DNA of 17,109 nucleotides, taken from the NCBI GenBank assembly GCA_045658225.1, contig JAZOUO010000041.1, positions 1 through 17,109 on the forward strand, written 5' to 3'. The translations under genes were made by a program, and so were the position numbers. Source of the stretch: SVTX01 sp045658225. Its GTDB lineage: Bacteria > Bacillota > Clostridia > Oscillospirales > CAG-272. Below, piece by piece: positions 5,332-12,410 of this stretch (position 1 is the first letter of the stretch; each line of letters starts with the position of its first letter). A model generated the notes under the pieces. It worked only from the letters and a program-made list of their open reading frames with translations, searched no databases and had not been told where the DNA came from.

Positions 5332-6030
5332 ATGGGAAAAGACGTAATTGTAGCTTGTGATTTTGCAAGCGCAGAGCAGGTGTTCAGCTTTTTGGACAAA
5401 TTTCAGGACGAAAAGCCTTTTGTAAAGATTGGTATGGAGCTTTTCTACGCAGAGGGCCCCGAGATAGTAAGACAGATAAAAGCAAGAGGACACAAGATAT
5501 TCCTTGACCTCAAGCTTCACGATATTCCGAACACGGTAAAGAAGTCTATGTCGGTTTTGTCAAGACTTGACGTAGATATGACAAATCTCCATGCAGCTGG
5601 CACGATAGCTATGATGCAAGCGGCAATCGAGGGACTTACACGCCCCGACGGCACACGTCCGATGCTGATCGCAGTCACACAGCTTACATCCACCGATCAG
5701 GAGAGAATGACAAATGACCTGCTTATCGACAGACCTATCGACGAGGTAGTTATGCACTACGCTCACAACGCAAAAGTAGCTGGTCTTGACGGTGTGGTTT
5801 GCTCGCCCCTTGAGGCAGGCAAGGTACACGACACCTGCGGCAAGGATTTCTGCACGGTGACACCCGGTGTAAGATTTGCAGACGGTGACGTTGGCGATCA
5901 GAAGAGAGTTATGACACCCGCACAGGCAAAGGAAATTGGCTCTGACTACATTGTTGTCGGCAGACCTATTACTGCGGCGGCAGATCCTGTTGCGGCATAC
6001 AGACGCTGCGTTGCGGAATTCGTAGGATAA
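5332..6030 (+). CDS. pyrF: Orotidine-5'-phosphate decarboxylase
   Basis: This 232-residue cytosolic barrel enzyme removes CO2 from OMP to give UMP, the last step of the pathway. The N terminus VIVACDFASAEQVFSFLD, KIGMELF and above all DLKLHDIPNT (Asp59, Lys61, Asp64, the charged catalytic network with Lys61 as proton donor) identify it. TPGVRF (about residues 182-187) and the closing IVVGRPIT block, which binds phosphate, complete the family pattern. Length fits the type 1 (Bacillus-like) enzyme. The ribosome site AAAGGAG (5319-5325) lies six bases before the ATG. It is followed after six bases by the open frame of pyrE. Confidence 0.96.
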   Translation: MGKDVIVACDFASAEQVFSFLDKFQDEKPFVKIGMELFYAEGPEIVRQIKARGHKIFLDLKLHDIPNTVKKSMSVLSRLDVDMTNLHAAGTIAMMQAAIEGLTRPDGTRPMLIAVTQLTSTDQERMTNDLLIDRPIDEVVMHYAHNAKVAGLDGVVCSPLEAGKVHDTCGKDFCTVTPGVRFADGDVGDQKRVMTPAQAKEIGSDYIVVGRPITAAADPVAAYRRCVAEFVG

Positions 6031-6042
6031 AGGAGAATGAAA

Positions 6043-6693
6043 ATGCAAAGCTACAAGAGAGAATTTATACAGTTTTTGGAGAGCGCGGGAGTCTTGAAGT
6101 TCGGTGACTTTACCGCAAAGTCGGGCAGAAAGATACCCTACTTTATAAACGCAGGAATGATAAAGACGGGCGATGACATAGCAAAGCTTGGCGAGTTCTA
6201 TGCAAAGGCATATTTTGAAAAGCTCGGCGCAAAGAAAGCAGTTCTTTACGGCCCTGCATACAAGGGAATATCCTTGGCAGTTTCTGCGGCAGTCGCACTT
6301 TCAAAGAATGACCTCAACGTTCCTTTCTTCTTTAACCGTAAGGAAGTCAAGGATCACGGTGGGGGCGGCGTTTTCGTAGGCTACGTGCCCACACAGGGCG
6401 AGGAGATAGTCATTATCGAAGACGTTATCACCGCGGGCACTGCAATCCGCGAGAGCATGGAGATACTCTCTCACCTTGAGGGAGTTAAGGTTGCGGCTAC
6501 GTTTATAATGGTTGACCGCAAGGAAAAGGGACAGACCGAAAAGGGCGCTATGCATGAGATAGAGGAGCAGTTCGGCTTCCCCGTATATTCCATAGTTGAC
6601 GTTTACGACATTATCGAATACCTCGAGGAAGACGAGGCAAACCGCGAGAATGTAGAGAGAATAAAGAATTATCTTGCTATAAATGGAGCCTAG
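6043..6693 (+). CDS. pyrE: Orotate phosphoribosyltransferase
   Basis: This 216-residue cytosolic enzyme joins orotate to PRPP to give OMP. Family marks are GDFTAKSGRKIPYFINAG at the orotate side, YGPAYKGI, the flexible catalytic loop FNRKEVKDHGGGG, and the PRPP-binding motif IIEDVITAGTA (about residues 124-134). The start is set at 6043 rather than the ATG at 6037, because AGGAG at 6031-6035 is only one base before 6037 but seven before 6043. It is probably expressed together with pyrF, whose stop is twelve bases upstream. A 106-bp gap with two hairpins separates it from pyrB. Confidence 0.95.
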   Translation: MQSYKREFIQFLESAGVLKFGDFTAKSGRKIPYFINAGMIKTGDDIAKLGEFYAKAYFEKLGAKKAVLYGPAYKGISLAVSAAVALSKNDLNVPFFFNRKEVKDHGGGGVFVGYVPTQGEEIVIIEDVITAGTAIRESMEILSHLEGVKVAATFIMVDRKEKGQTEKGAMHEIEEQFGFPVYSIVDVYDIIEYLEEDEANRENVERIKNYLAINGA

Positions 6694-6697
6694 CATT

Positions 6698-6742
6698 AAG
6701 CTTGTGCCGCAAGCTTGATGTCGCGCTTTTGTGATGCAAAAG
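6698..6742 (+). other. Two small hairpins between pyrE and pyrB
   Basis: AAGCTTG/CAAGCTT (6698-6704 with 6710-6716) and CTTTTG/CAAAAG (6726-6731 with 6737-6742) lie just past the pyrE stop. Neither is followed by a T tract, and no clear promoter follows before pyrB. They may be message-processing or stabilising structures, or have no role. Confidence 0.35.
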
Positions 6743-6799
6743 AGCATAATATAACTCGCAAAAATTCCGTACAAATCCCACAAAAGAAAGGACAAGAAA

Positions 6800-7720
6800 A
6801 TGAGCAGAAGTCTTATAGATATAAGAGACCTTTCGATAACTGAAATTGAGGAGCTTATAAAGGTGGCCGAGGATATTATTGAAAACCCCAAGAAATATTC
6901 CGAGGTGTGCCACGGCAAAAAGCTCGCAACGCTGTTTTTTGAGCCGTCAACTCGCACGCGTCTGTCATTTGAGGCGGCAATGTACGAGCTTGGAGGAAAC
7001 GTTTTGAGTATGTCAAACGCCGCGTCAAGCTCTGCCGCAAAGGGCGAGAGTGTTGCGGATACGGCAAAGACTGTATCCTGCTATGCGGACATAATAGCTA
7101 TGCGTCATCCCAAGGAGGGTGCGCCGCTGGTTGCGGCTATGAATGCGTCCATACCCGTTATAAACGCGGGTGACGGTGGACACAATCACCCCACGCAGAC
7201 GCTTGCAGACCTTTGTACGATCTCGCGCGAGTGTGGAAGACTTGACAATCTCACAGTCGGTCTTTGCGGAGACCTTAAGTTCGGACGCACGGTGCATTCG
7301 CTTATCGAGGCACTCTCTCGTTATACGGGCATTAAGTTCGTTCTTATCTCACCCGTAGAGCTCAAGCTCCCCAGCTATGTCAAAAAGGATGTTATACAGG
7401 CGCACGGCTTGGATTATATTCAGACGACAGACCTTGAAGCAGTTATGCCCGAGCTTGACATACTGTATATGACCCGCGTTCAGCGCGAGAGATTTTTCAA
7501 CGAGGAAGACTATCTGCGTCTCAAGGACAGCTACATACTCACTCCCGAAAAGCTCAAGAATGCAAAGCCTGACCTCTGCATTATGCACCCCCTTCCGAGA
7601 GTTAACGAAATATCCGTTGCTATCGACGACGACCCTCGCGCGTGCTATTTCAAGCAGGTGCTTAACGGTAAATATATGAGAATGGCGCTTATTATGAAGC
7701 TGCTGGGATTGGAGGCTTAA
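6800..7720 (+). CDS. pyrB: Aspartate carbamoyltransferase, catalytic subunit
   Basis: This 306-residue enzyme makes N-carbamoyl-aspartate from carbamoyl phosphate and aspartate, the committed step of pyrimidine synthesis. The carbamoyl-phosphate site is FFEPSTRTRLSF (Ser50-Thr-Arg-Thr-Arg54). HNHPTQTLADL (His130, Gln133) and MHPLPRVNEI (His263 to Arg267) complete the transcarbamylase pattern, and VQRERF (about residues 227-232) marks the aspartate side. The ribosome site AAAGGA (6787-6792) lies seven bases before the ATG. The stop is one base before pyrI, so a regulated dodecameric holoenzyme of the E. coli type is expected; that assembly is inferred from the gene pair. Confidence 0.97.
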   Translation: MSRSLIDIRDLSITEIEELIKVAEDIIENPKKYSEVCHGKKLATLFFEPSTRTRLSFEAAMYELGGNVLSMSNAASSSAAKGESVADTAKTVSCYADIIAMRHPKEGAPLVAAMNASIPVINAGDGGHNHPTQTLADLCTISRECGRLDNLTVGLCGDLKFGRTVHSLIEALSRYTGIKFVLISPVELKLPSYVKKDVIQAHGLDYIQTTDLEAVMPELDILYMTRVQRERFFNEEDYLRLKDSYILTPEKLKNAKPDLCIMHPLPRVNEISVAIDDDPRACYFKQVLNGKYMRMALIMKLLGLEA

Positions 7721-7721
7721 T

Positions 7722-8144
7722 ATGTTTGTAGATTCTATAAATAACGGCATAGTAATAGACCACATAACCGCAGGTAAGGCGCTCACACTTTATAATCTTC
7801 TGGAGCTTGAGTCCAAGGACTGTACGGTGGCTATAATCAAAAACGTAGCTAGCGGCAAGATGGGTAAAAAGGACATAATTAAGATAGACGCGGATATAAC
7901 TGTGAATATGGATATACTCGGCTATGTTGACCCGGGCGTCACCGTAAATATTATCAAGGGCGGCAAGATAGTTGAGAAAAAGAACATATCTCTGCCTGAG
8001 AAGCTTGTAAACGTAATATTCTGCAAAAACCCCAGATGTATCACGTCAACGGAGCAGGAGCTGCCGCACAGATTTAATCTGTCAAACGCGAAGAACAGAA
8101 TTTATCGCTGCGCCTACTGTGAGGCAAAGTTTGAAGAAAAATAA
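7722..8144 (+). CDS. pyrI: Aspartate carbamoyltransferase, regulatory subunit
   Basis: This 140-residue subunit binds effector nucleotides (classically CTP as inhibitor and ATP as activator) and docks onto PyrB through a zinc domain. The N-terminal allosteric domain includes the conserved IDHITAGKAL. The zinc ligands are Cys101, Cys106, Cys130 and Cys133, with the same C-X4-C...C-X2-C spacing as the E. coli subunit. It is about ten residues shorter than E. coli PyrI, mainly at the N terminus. GGAGG at the end of pyrB sits six bases before the ATG. Its presence implies feedback control at enzyme level, which matters because no PyrR leader is visible upstream. Confidence 0.96.
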   Translation: MFVDSINNGIVIDHITAGKALTLYNLLELESKDCTVAIIKNVASGKMGKKDIIKIDADITVNMDILGYVDPGVTVNIIKGGKIVEKKNISLPEKLVNVIFCKNPRCITSTEQELPHRFNLSNAKNRIYRCAYCEAKFEEK

Positions 8145-8145
8145 T

Positions 8146-8949
8146 ATGTTTTTGAAAGCTGATAATATAAAGTCTGCTCACGCATTCTCCACAAGAGTGG
8201 GGGGCGTGAGCAGTCTTTCCTATACAAAATCCTTAAATCTCGCGTTTGACAGAGGCGACGACGAGCAGACTGTAATAAAAAACCTTGAAATTTTTGGAAA
8301 AGCTGCAGGGTTTGATTCGAGAAAGGTCATATCGCTACCGCAGATACACTCGGACATCATATATAAGGTGGACGGACGTGACGCGGGGCAGGGATATTAT
8401 ATACGCGACAATCTCTGCGAGGGAGACGGCTATATCACAAACTCTCCCGACGTAGTGCTCGGAGTTAAGAGCGCGGACTGCGTGCCGATACTGTTTGAAT
8501 GCTTTGAGAATACCAGCCGCGGCGAGAAAATAATTGCTGTGGGTGCGGTTCACGCGGGCTGGCGTGGAAGTGTGAAGGGAATAGCTCCTAAATGTGTCAG
8601 AATACTTTGCGAGGAATATGGTGTAAATCCAAAGAACATACGAGTAGCGATAGGGCCTTGCATACATAAATGCTGCTTTGAGGTAGGCGAGGATTTTGTC
8701 TCCGAATTTGAGAGTGCTCTCGGGCGCGAGCTTGCCTCGGAGTTTATATTCCCGTCCTCAAAAGAGGGCAAGTTCTACTGCGACCTTGTATCGCTCAACC
8801 AAAGACTTTTGACAGACGCGGGTGTGTTGCCCGAAAATATACAAATAATTGACAGATGCACCTGCTGTGAGCCCGAAAAATTTTATTCGCACAGATACTC
8901 GGGCGGACTGCGAGGGACTATGCTGTCGGTAATACATATGGGACAATAA
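8146..8949 (+). CDS. pgeF: PgeF/YfiH-family purine nucleoside enzyme (laccase-domain protein)
   Basis: This is a 267-residue member of the YfiH/LACC1 family (often labelled polyphenol oxidase). Metal-site residues of the family are visible: SLPQIHSD (His68), KSADCVPIL (Cys112) and AVHAGWRG (His136), followed by AIGPCIHKCCFEVG and DRCTCCEPEKFYSHR. Family knowledge: homologues cleave or deaminate purine nucleosides and have been linked to correct peptidoglycan composition in E. coli. The start at 8146 follows the pyrI stop by one base; the ribosome site is weak, so coupled translation with pyrI is likely. An in-frame GTG at 8119 would overlap pyrI and is less likely. Its place at the end of a pyrimidine operon suggests a nucleotide-related role, but that is inference. 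Confidence 0.9.
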   Translation: MFLKADNIKSAHAFSTRVGGVSSLSYTKSLNLAFDRGDDEQTVIKNLEIFGKAAGFDSRKVISLPQIHSDIIYKVDGRDAGQGYYIRDNLCEGDGYITNSPDVVLGVKSADCVPILFECFENTSRGEKIIAVGAVHAGWRGSVKGIAPKCVRILCEEYGVNPKNIRVAIGPCIHKCCFEVGEDFVSEFESALGRELASEFIFPSSKEGKFYCDLVSLNQRLLTDAGVLPENIQIIDRCTCCEPEKFYSHRYSGGLRGTMLSVIHMGQ

Positions 8950-8981
8950 GAATAAAGCTCTGTTTTTAGTATGAGGATAGT

Positions 8982-9893
8982 ATGAAGAAATCAATAAATA
9001 CAGGCATATTTTTGGCTGTACTGGCGGCGGCATTGTATGCTGTCAGTTCTCCCATGTCGAAGCTGTTGCTTGATTACATGCCGTCCACGCTTATGGCTGG
9101 ATTTTTATATGTTGGCGCAGGACTTGGAATGGGTGTTATCGCCGTTATTCGCAAGACAGGGAAGAAAGAGCAATCAGAGGAAAAAATAACCATAAAAGAC
9201 CTGCCGTATACGCTGGCTATGGTCTTGCTTGATATAGCCGCCCCTATTTTTCTCTTGCTAGGACTTTCCTATACCACGGCGGCAAATGCGTCGCTTCTCA
9301 ACAATTTTGAAATAGTGGCGACTGCGATTATTGCTTTGATGATTTTTAAGGAAAGGATAAGCCGTCGACTGTGGGCGGGGATTTTATTCGTGACCGCGTC
9401 CTGTTTGGTTCTTTCCTTTGAGGATATTTCAAGTCTTGAGTTTTCGTCAGGCTCGCTTTTCATCCTGCTTGCTTGTGTGTGCTGGGGGCTGGAGAACAAT
9501 TGCACAAAAAAGCTTTCAAGCAAGGACCCTATGGAGATAGTTCTACTGAAAGGTATATTTTCAGGTCTTGGCTCAGTAGTTATAGGTCTTTGCCTCGGCG
9601 AACGGGTGACTTCACTGTGGAGCGTGATCGCAGTCCTTTCTGTAGGCTTCGTCGCATATGGTCTCAGCATTTTCTTTTACGTTTATGCACAAAGGACACT
9701 TGGGGCGGCACGCACCAGCGCGTATTATGCGGTGGCACCGTTTATTGGCGCGGTGCTTTCTCTCATAATTTTTTGGGAGATCCCGAATTATACTTATTTT
9801 GTAGCCCTCGGGCTTATGATAGTCGGAGCATGGTTATGCGCATCCGATGAGCCTGTTTTTAAAAAAGCACGAATTACAAAAAATCGCAAATGA
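8982..9893 (+). CDS. EamA-family (DMT superfamily) transporter
   Basis: This 303-residue membrane protein has ten predicted helices in two repeated EamA halves (about residues 8-142 and 156-288). The halves share helix-end motifs such as AALYAVSSPMSKLLL and LLACVCWGLENNCTKKL, and a TTAANASLLNNFE segment ends helix 4. EamA proteins export or import small metabolites such as amino acids or sugars; nothing here identifies the substrate. A GAGGA at 8973-8977 lies four bases before the ATG, a rather short gap. It begins 32 bases after pgeF with no terminator or obvious promoter between, so it may ride on the pyr transcript. It ends facing the minus-strand transporter gene. Confidence 0.88.
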   Translation: MKKSINTGIFLAVLAAALYAVSSPMSKLLLDYMPSTLMAGFLYVGAGLGMGVIAVIRKTGKKEQSEEKITIKDLPYTLAMVLLDIAAPIFLLLGLSYTTAANASLLNNFEIVATAIIALMIFKERISRRLWAGILFVTASCLVLSFEDISSLEFSSGSLFILLACVCWGLENNCTKKLSSKDPMEIVLLKGIFSGLGSVVIGLCLGERVTSLWSVIAVLSVGFVAYGLSIFFYVYAQRTLGAARTSAYYAVAPFIGAVLSLIIFWEIPNYTYFVALGLMIVGAWLCASDEPVFKKARITKNRK

Positions 9894-9944
9894 ATCAATT
9901 AAAAGACCTTGGACTATATAATCAATAAGCAGATAGACAAAAAC

Positions 9945-9988
9945 AATACGGAATAGCGTTATCTCCTATAGGAGCGCTATTCCGTATT
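9945..9988. terminator. Terminator hairpin between convergent genes
   Basis: A perfect 14-bp stem (9945-9958 with 9975-9988) encloses a loop that is itself a CTCCTATAGGAG palindrome. On the minus strand it is followed by GTTTTTG, so it is a good terminator for the transporter gene whose stop codon begins three bases away. On the plus strand the T tract is broken (ATTATTTA), so it would end the EamA transcript less efficiently. Confidence 0.88.
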
Positions 9989-9990
9989 AT

Positions 9991-11127
9991 TTATATCTGG
10001 ATAAAGTATGCAAACACTGTAAGCACAACAACGAAAAACACATTTATCGCTGTGAAAAGCAAAAGATAATGTCTCTTTTTCTCAGGGTAATGCGAGGTAT
10101 ATTCTCGATACGTTATAAGGCTTGCAAGAGATGCTATCATAGTACCCGCGCCGCCTATGTTGACGCCCATCAGAAGCTCGCGGTAATTCTCTGTAAAATG
10201 TGACAGCAGAACCGCCGTGGGCACGTTGCTCATTACCTGACAGCACAGCACCGAGAATACAAGAGTGCTTTTCTCAAGTAGGGAGGAGAGCAGGTCTTGC
10301 ACGACCTCCATTCTTGACATATTCCCCGCGAAAATAAAGAAGAAAACAAAAGTCAAGAGCAGGGCGTAGTCAACTTTTGCAAGCGAGAGGACATCGGTAA
10401 ATATAAGCGCCAGCGGAATAATGACAAGTCCTGTCCAGAACGGCACTATGCGAAAAACTATGATTATAGAATAGGCAAACAGTAAGAGATAAAATATGGT
10501 TTTTGCAAGCGGGAGCTTTATTTTTTCGGTGTCGCTTATGTTTATTTTCTCGCTTCTGACAAATATCAGACACAGCGCGGTGATAAGAGAGACCGAGAGT
10601 AAAAACAGAGGGAGCATAATGAGTGTGAACTCGCCTGTGGGAATATTGAAATAAGAATACAGATAAAGGCTTTGCGGATTTCCAAAAGGGGTAAGCATTC
10701 CGCCGAGATTTGCGGCGATATTCTGCATAATAAAGGTGAACGCCATATATTTTTGCTTGCCCGTGTCGGAGAGGACGAAATAGCCAAGCGGCAAAAACGT
10801 GATGAGAGCCATATCGTTGGCAATTATCATCGAGCCGATAAATGTGATATACACAAGCGCGAGGACTGAAATTTTTATATTTCCCGTCAGGGCAACTATT
10901 TTTCGCGCGAGGAACGTAAAGAAACGGATGTTTTTCAGTGCGCATATCACGGCGAGAGTGCAGAAAAGGCAGGTCAGGGTTTTGAAATCAAAATACCCCG
11001 CGTATTGTGCGTCAGGTGGCACTATTATGGACGTGGCTACAGCCAGAACTGCCGCAAGGCACATAACGGAGTGCTGTGATATAAACTTTTTTATGTAAAG
11101 TATAGGGTGTATTTTTTTGCCGAACAT
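9991..11127 (-). CDS. SLC13/ArsB-type (ion transporter superfamily) membrane transporter
   Basis: This 378-residue membrane protein has about ten to eleven helices. It matches the ion-transporter superfamily that contains CitM, NhaD, ArsB and SLC13. It has an internal repeat, with MIIANDMALITFLPLG (residues 100-115) and TPFGNPQSLYLY (146-157) in the first half answered by QVMSNVPTAVLLSHF (297-311) and GVNIGGAGTMIASLASLI (321-338) in the second. The N-T/P-type hairpin loops are where ions or substrate bind in relatives. The substrate (dicarboxylate, arsenite or Na+/H+) cannot be read from the sequence. The ribosome site before the ATG is weak. It is monocistronic and divergent from the DAHP synthase gene, with its own promoter and terminator. 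Confidence 0.8.
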   Translation of the reverse strand: MFGKKIHPILYIKKFISQHSVMCLAAVLAVATSIIVPPDAQYAGYFDFKTLTCLFCTLAVICALKNIRFFTFLARKIVALTGNIKISVLALVYITFIGSMIIANDMALITFLPLGYFVLSDTGKQKYMAFTFIMQNIAANLGGMLTPFGNPQSLYLYSYFNIPTGEFTLIMLPLFLLSVSLITALCLIFVRSEKINISDTEKIKLPLAKTIFYLLLFAYSIIIVFRIVPFWTGLVIIPLALIFTDVLSLAKVDYALLLTFVFFFIFAGNMSRMEVVQDLLSSLLEKSTLVFSVLCCQVMSNVPTAVLLSHFTENYRELLMGVNIGGAGTMIASLASLITYREYTSHYPEKKRHYLLLFTAINVFFVVVLTVFAYFIQI

Positions 11128-11164
11128 TTCTATATCTCGCTTAAACTAAAAAAATTACAAGCAT

Positions 11165-11193
11165 ATTGTAGCACTTTTTTGTCTGTAAATCAA
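11165..11193 (-). promoter_or_regulatory. Promoter of the SLC13-type transporter
   Basis: On the minus strand, TTGATT (complement of 11188-11193) and TACAAT (complement of 11165-11170) are separated by 17 bases. The start would be near 11158, about 31 bases before the coding region. Confidence 0.65.
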
Positions 11194-11232
11194 CATTTTT
11201 TTGAAATTAACAGGCAGTTCACATATTGATAG

Positions 11233-11278
11233 TATAATACTTAATCGTAAAGCAAAATTCTTGCACAATCGGCAAGAA
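11233..11278 (+). promoter_or_regulatory. Probable promoter -10 and leader hairpin of DAHP synthase
   Basis: TATAAT at 11233-11238 is a perfect -10 box, but no good -35 lies 16-18 bases upstream, so an activator may help. The leader holds a small hairpin, TTCTTGC (11258-11264) with GCAAGAA (11272-11278), just before the GGAGG ribosome site. No T-box or tryptophan/tyrosine leader peptide is visible. Confidence 0.5.
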
Positions 11279-11295
11279 ATTACACGGAGGACACA

Positions 11296-12318
11296 ATGGA
11301 ATTTGTAAGGAAGCTTCCCATTCCTATGGACATAAAAAATCAATACCCCATAAAATCGGAATACAAGGAGAAAAAGCAACTGTTTGACGCCCAAGTTAGC
11401 AAGGTCTTTTCGGGCGAGTCAGACAAAAAGCTTCTCATAATAGGACCCTGCTCGGCAGACTGCGAGGATTCTGTTCTTGACTATTCAAACAGACTCGCGC
11501 GTGTTGCTGACGAGGTAAAGGACAAAATAATAGTTATTCCCAGAGTATATACAAACAAGCCCCGTACGACAGGCGAAGGATACAAGGGCATGCTTCATCA
11601 GCCCGACCCGAGCAAAGAGGCAGACATGCTTGAGGGAATTATCGCTATAAGACGTCTGCACACTCGCGTCATTGAGGAAACGGGAATGTTTACGGCGGAC
11701 GAGATGCTTTATCCCGAAAATTACCGCTACCTTTCGGATATTCTTTCGTACGTTGCGGTTGGCGCGCGTTCGGTTGAAAATCAGCAGCACAGACTTGTCG
11801 CGAGTGGAATTGACGTTCCCGTAGGTATGAAGAACCCCACGGGCGGAGACATCTCGGTCATGCTCAACTCGGTCATGGCGGCACAGCATTCTCATACCTT
11901 CCTTTACAGAGGCTGGGAGGTCAAGTCGTCGGGCAATCCGTACGCGCATTCCATTTTGCGAGGATACGTAAACAAGCACGGAGAGTCACTTCCCAATTAT
12001 CACTATGAGGACATGGCGTATCTTGCGGAGGAGTACTCAAAGAGAGGGCTTGTAAACCCCGCGCTTATAGTTGACTGCAACCATGCAAACTCCGCTAAAA
12101 AATACAAGCAGCAGTACAGAATAGCGCAGGACGTTCTTCATTCCTGCAAGCATAACTCTGATATCGCGAAGCTATTCAAAGGCTTTATGGTAGAGAGTTA
12201 TATTGAGGAGGGAAGCCAGAAGATAGGCGAGGGTGTTTACGGCAAGTCTATCACTGACCCCTGCATCGGCTGGGCGGACACCGAGAAGTTTATTTACGGC
12301 ATGGCAGAAAAATTGTAA
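11296..12318 (+). CDS. aroG: 3-deoxy-7-phosphoheptulonate (DAHP) synthase, class I AroG-type
   Basis: This 340-residue cytosolic metal-dependent aldolase joins phosphoenolpyruvate and erythrose-4-phosphate, the first step of the shikimate pathway to aromatic amino acids. It is the class I-alpha type (AroF/AroG/AroH of E. coli), as seen from IIGPCSADC (residues 48-56), IPRVYTNKPRTTGEGYKG (about 81-98), VGARSVENQQHR (155-166), VGMKNPTGGD (176-185) and VDCNHANS (259-266, with metal ligands Cys52 and His263). There is no fused chorismate mutase or ACT domain, and which effector inhibits it cannot be told; the isozyme letter is nominal. GGAGG at 11286-11290 lies five bases before the ATG. It stands alone, away from other aro genes, between divergent and terminator elements. 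Confidence 0.93.
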   Translation: MEFVRKLPIPMDIKNQYPIKSEYKEKKQLFDAQVSKVFSGESDKKLLIIGPCSADCEDSVLDYSNRLARVADEVKDKIIVIPRVYTNKPRTTGEGYKGMLHQPDPSKEADMLEGIIAIRRLHTRVIEETGMFTADEMLYPENYRYLSDILSYVAVGARSVENQQHRLVASGIDVPVGMKNPTGGDISVMLNSVMAAQHSHTFLYRGWEVKSSGNPYAHSILRGYVNKHGESLPNYHYEDMAYLAEEYSKRGLVNPALIVDCNHANSAKKYKQQYRIAQDVLHSCKHNSDIAKLFKGFMVESYIEEGSQKIGEGVYGKSITDPCIGWADTEKFIYGMAEKL

Positions 12319-12346
12319 ACTTACAAAAAAGCAATATTTTTTCAAA

Positions 12347-12372
12347 AAAGCTCTTCCTTTTGGAAGAGCTTT
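12347..12372 (+). terminator. Terminator after DAHP synthase
   Basis: An 11-bp perfect stem (12347-12357 with 12362-12372) and TTTT loop are followed by TTTCTGTT. It lies about 30 bases after the stop codon. Confidence 0.85.
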
Positions 12373-12373
12373 C

Positions 12374-12382
12374 TGTTATAAT
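12374..12382 (+). promoter_or_regulatory. Extended -10 promoter for prmC-ddl
   Basis: TGTTATAAT fits the extended -10 pattern (TGnTATAAT). It directly abuts the terminator of the preceding gene. The -35 region would fall within the hairpin and is not a good match, as is usual for extended -10 promoters. The start would be near 12389, about 22 bases before prmC. Confidence 0.55.
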
Positions 12383-12410
12383 TAAATAAAGTAATACGGA
12401 GGGGCGCAAA

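Noticed and set aside
6698..6742. Hairpins as a terminator after pyrE
   Set aside because: No T tract follows either hairpin, and no clear promoter restarts transcription before pyrB.
6301..6957. A 218-codon minus-strand open frame across the pyrE-pyrB junction
   Set aside because: It is antisense to two unmistakable genes and resembles no protein family.
10370..10945. A 191-codon open frame overlapping the SLC13-type gene in another frame
   Set aside because: The other frame encodes a coherent multi-helix transporter with paired motifs; this one is low-complexity shadow sequence.
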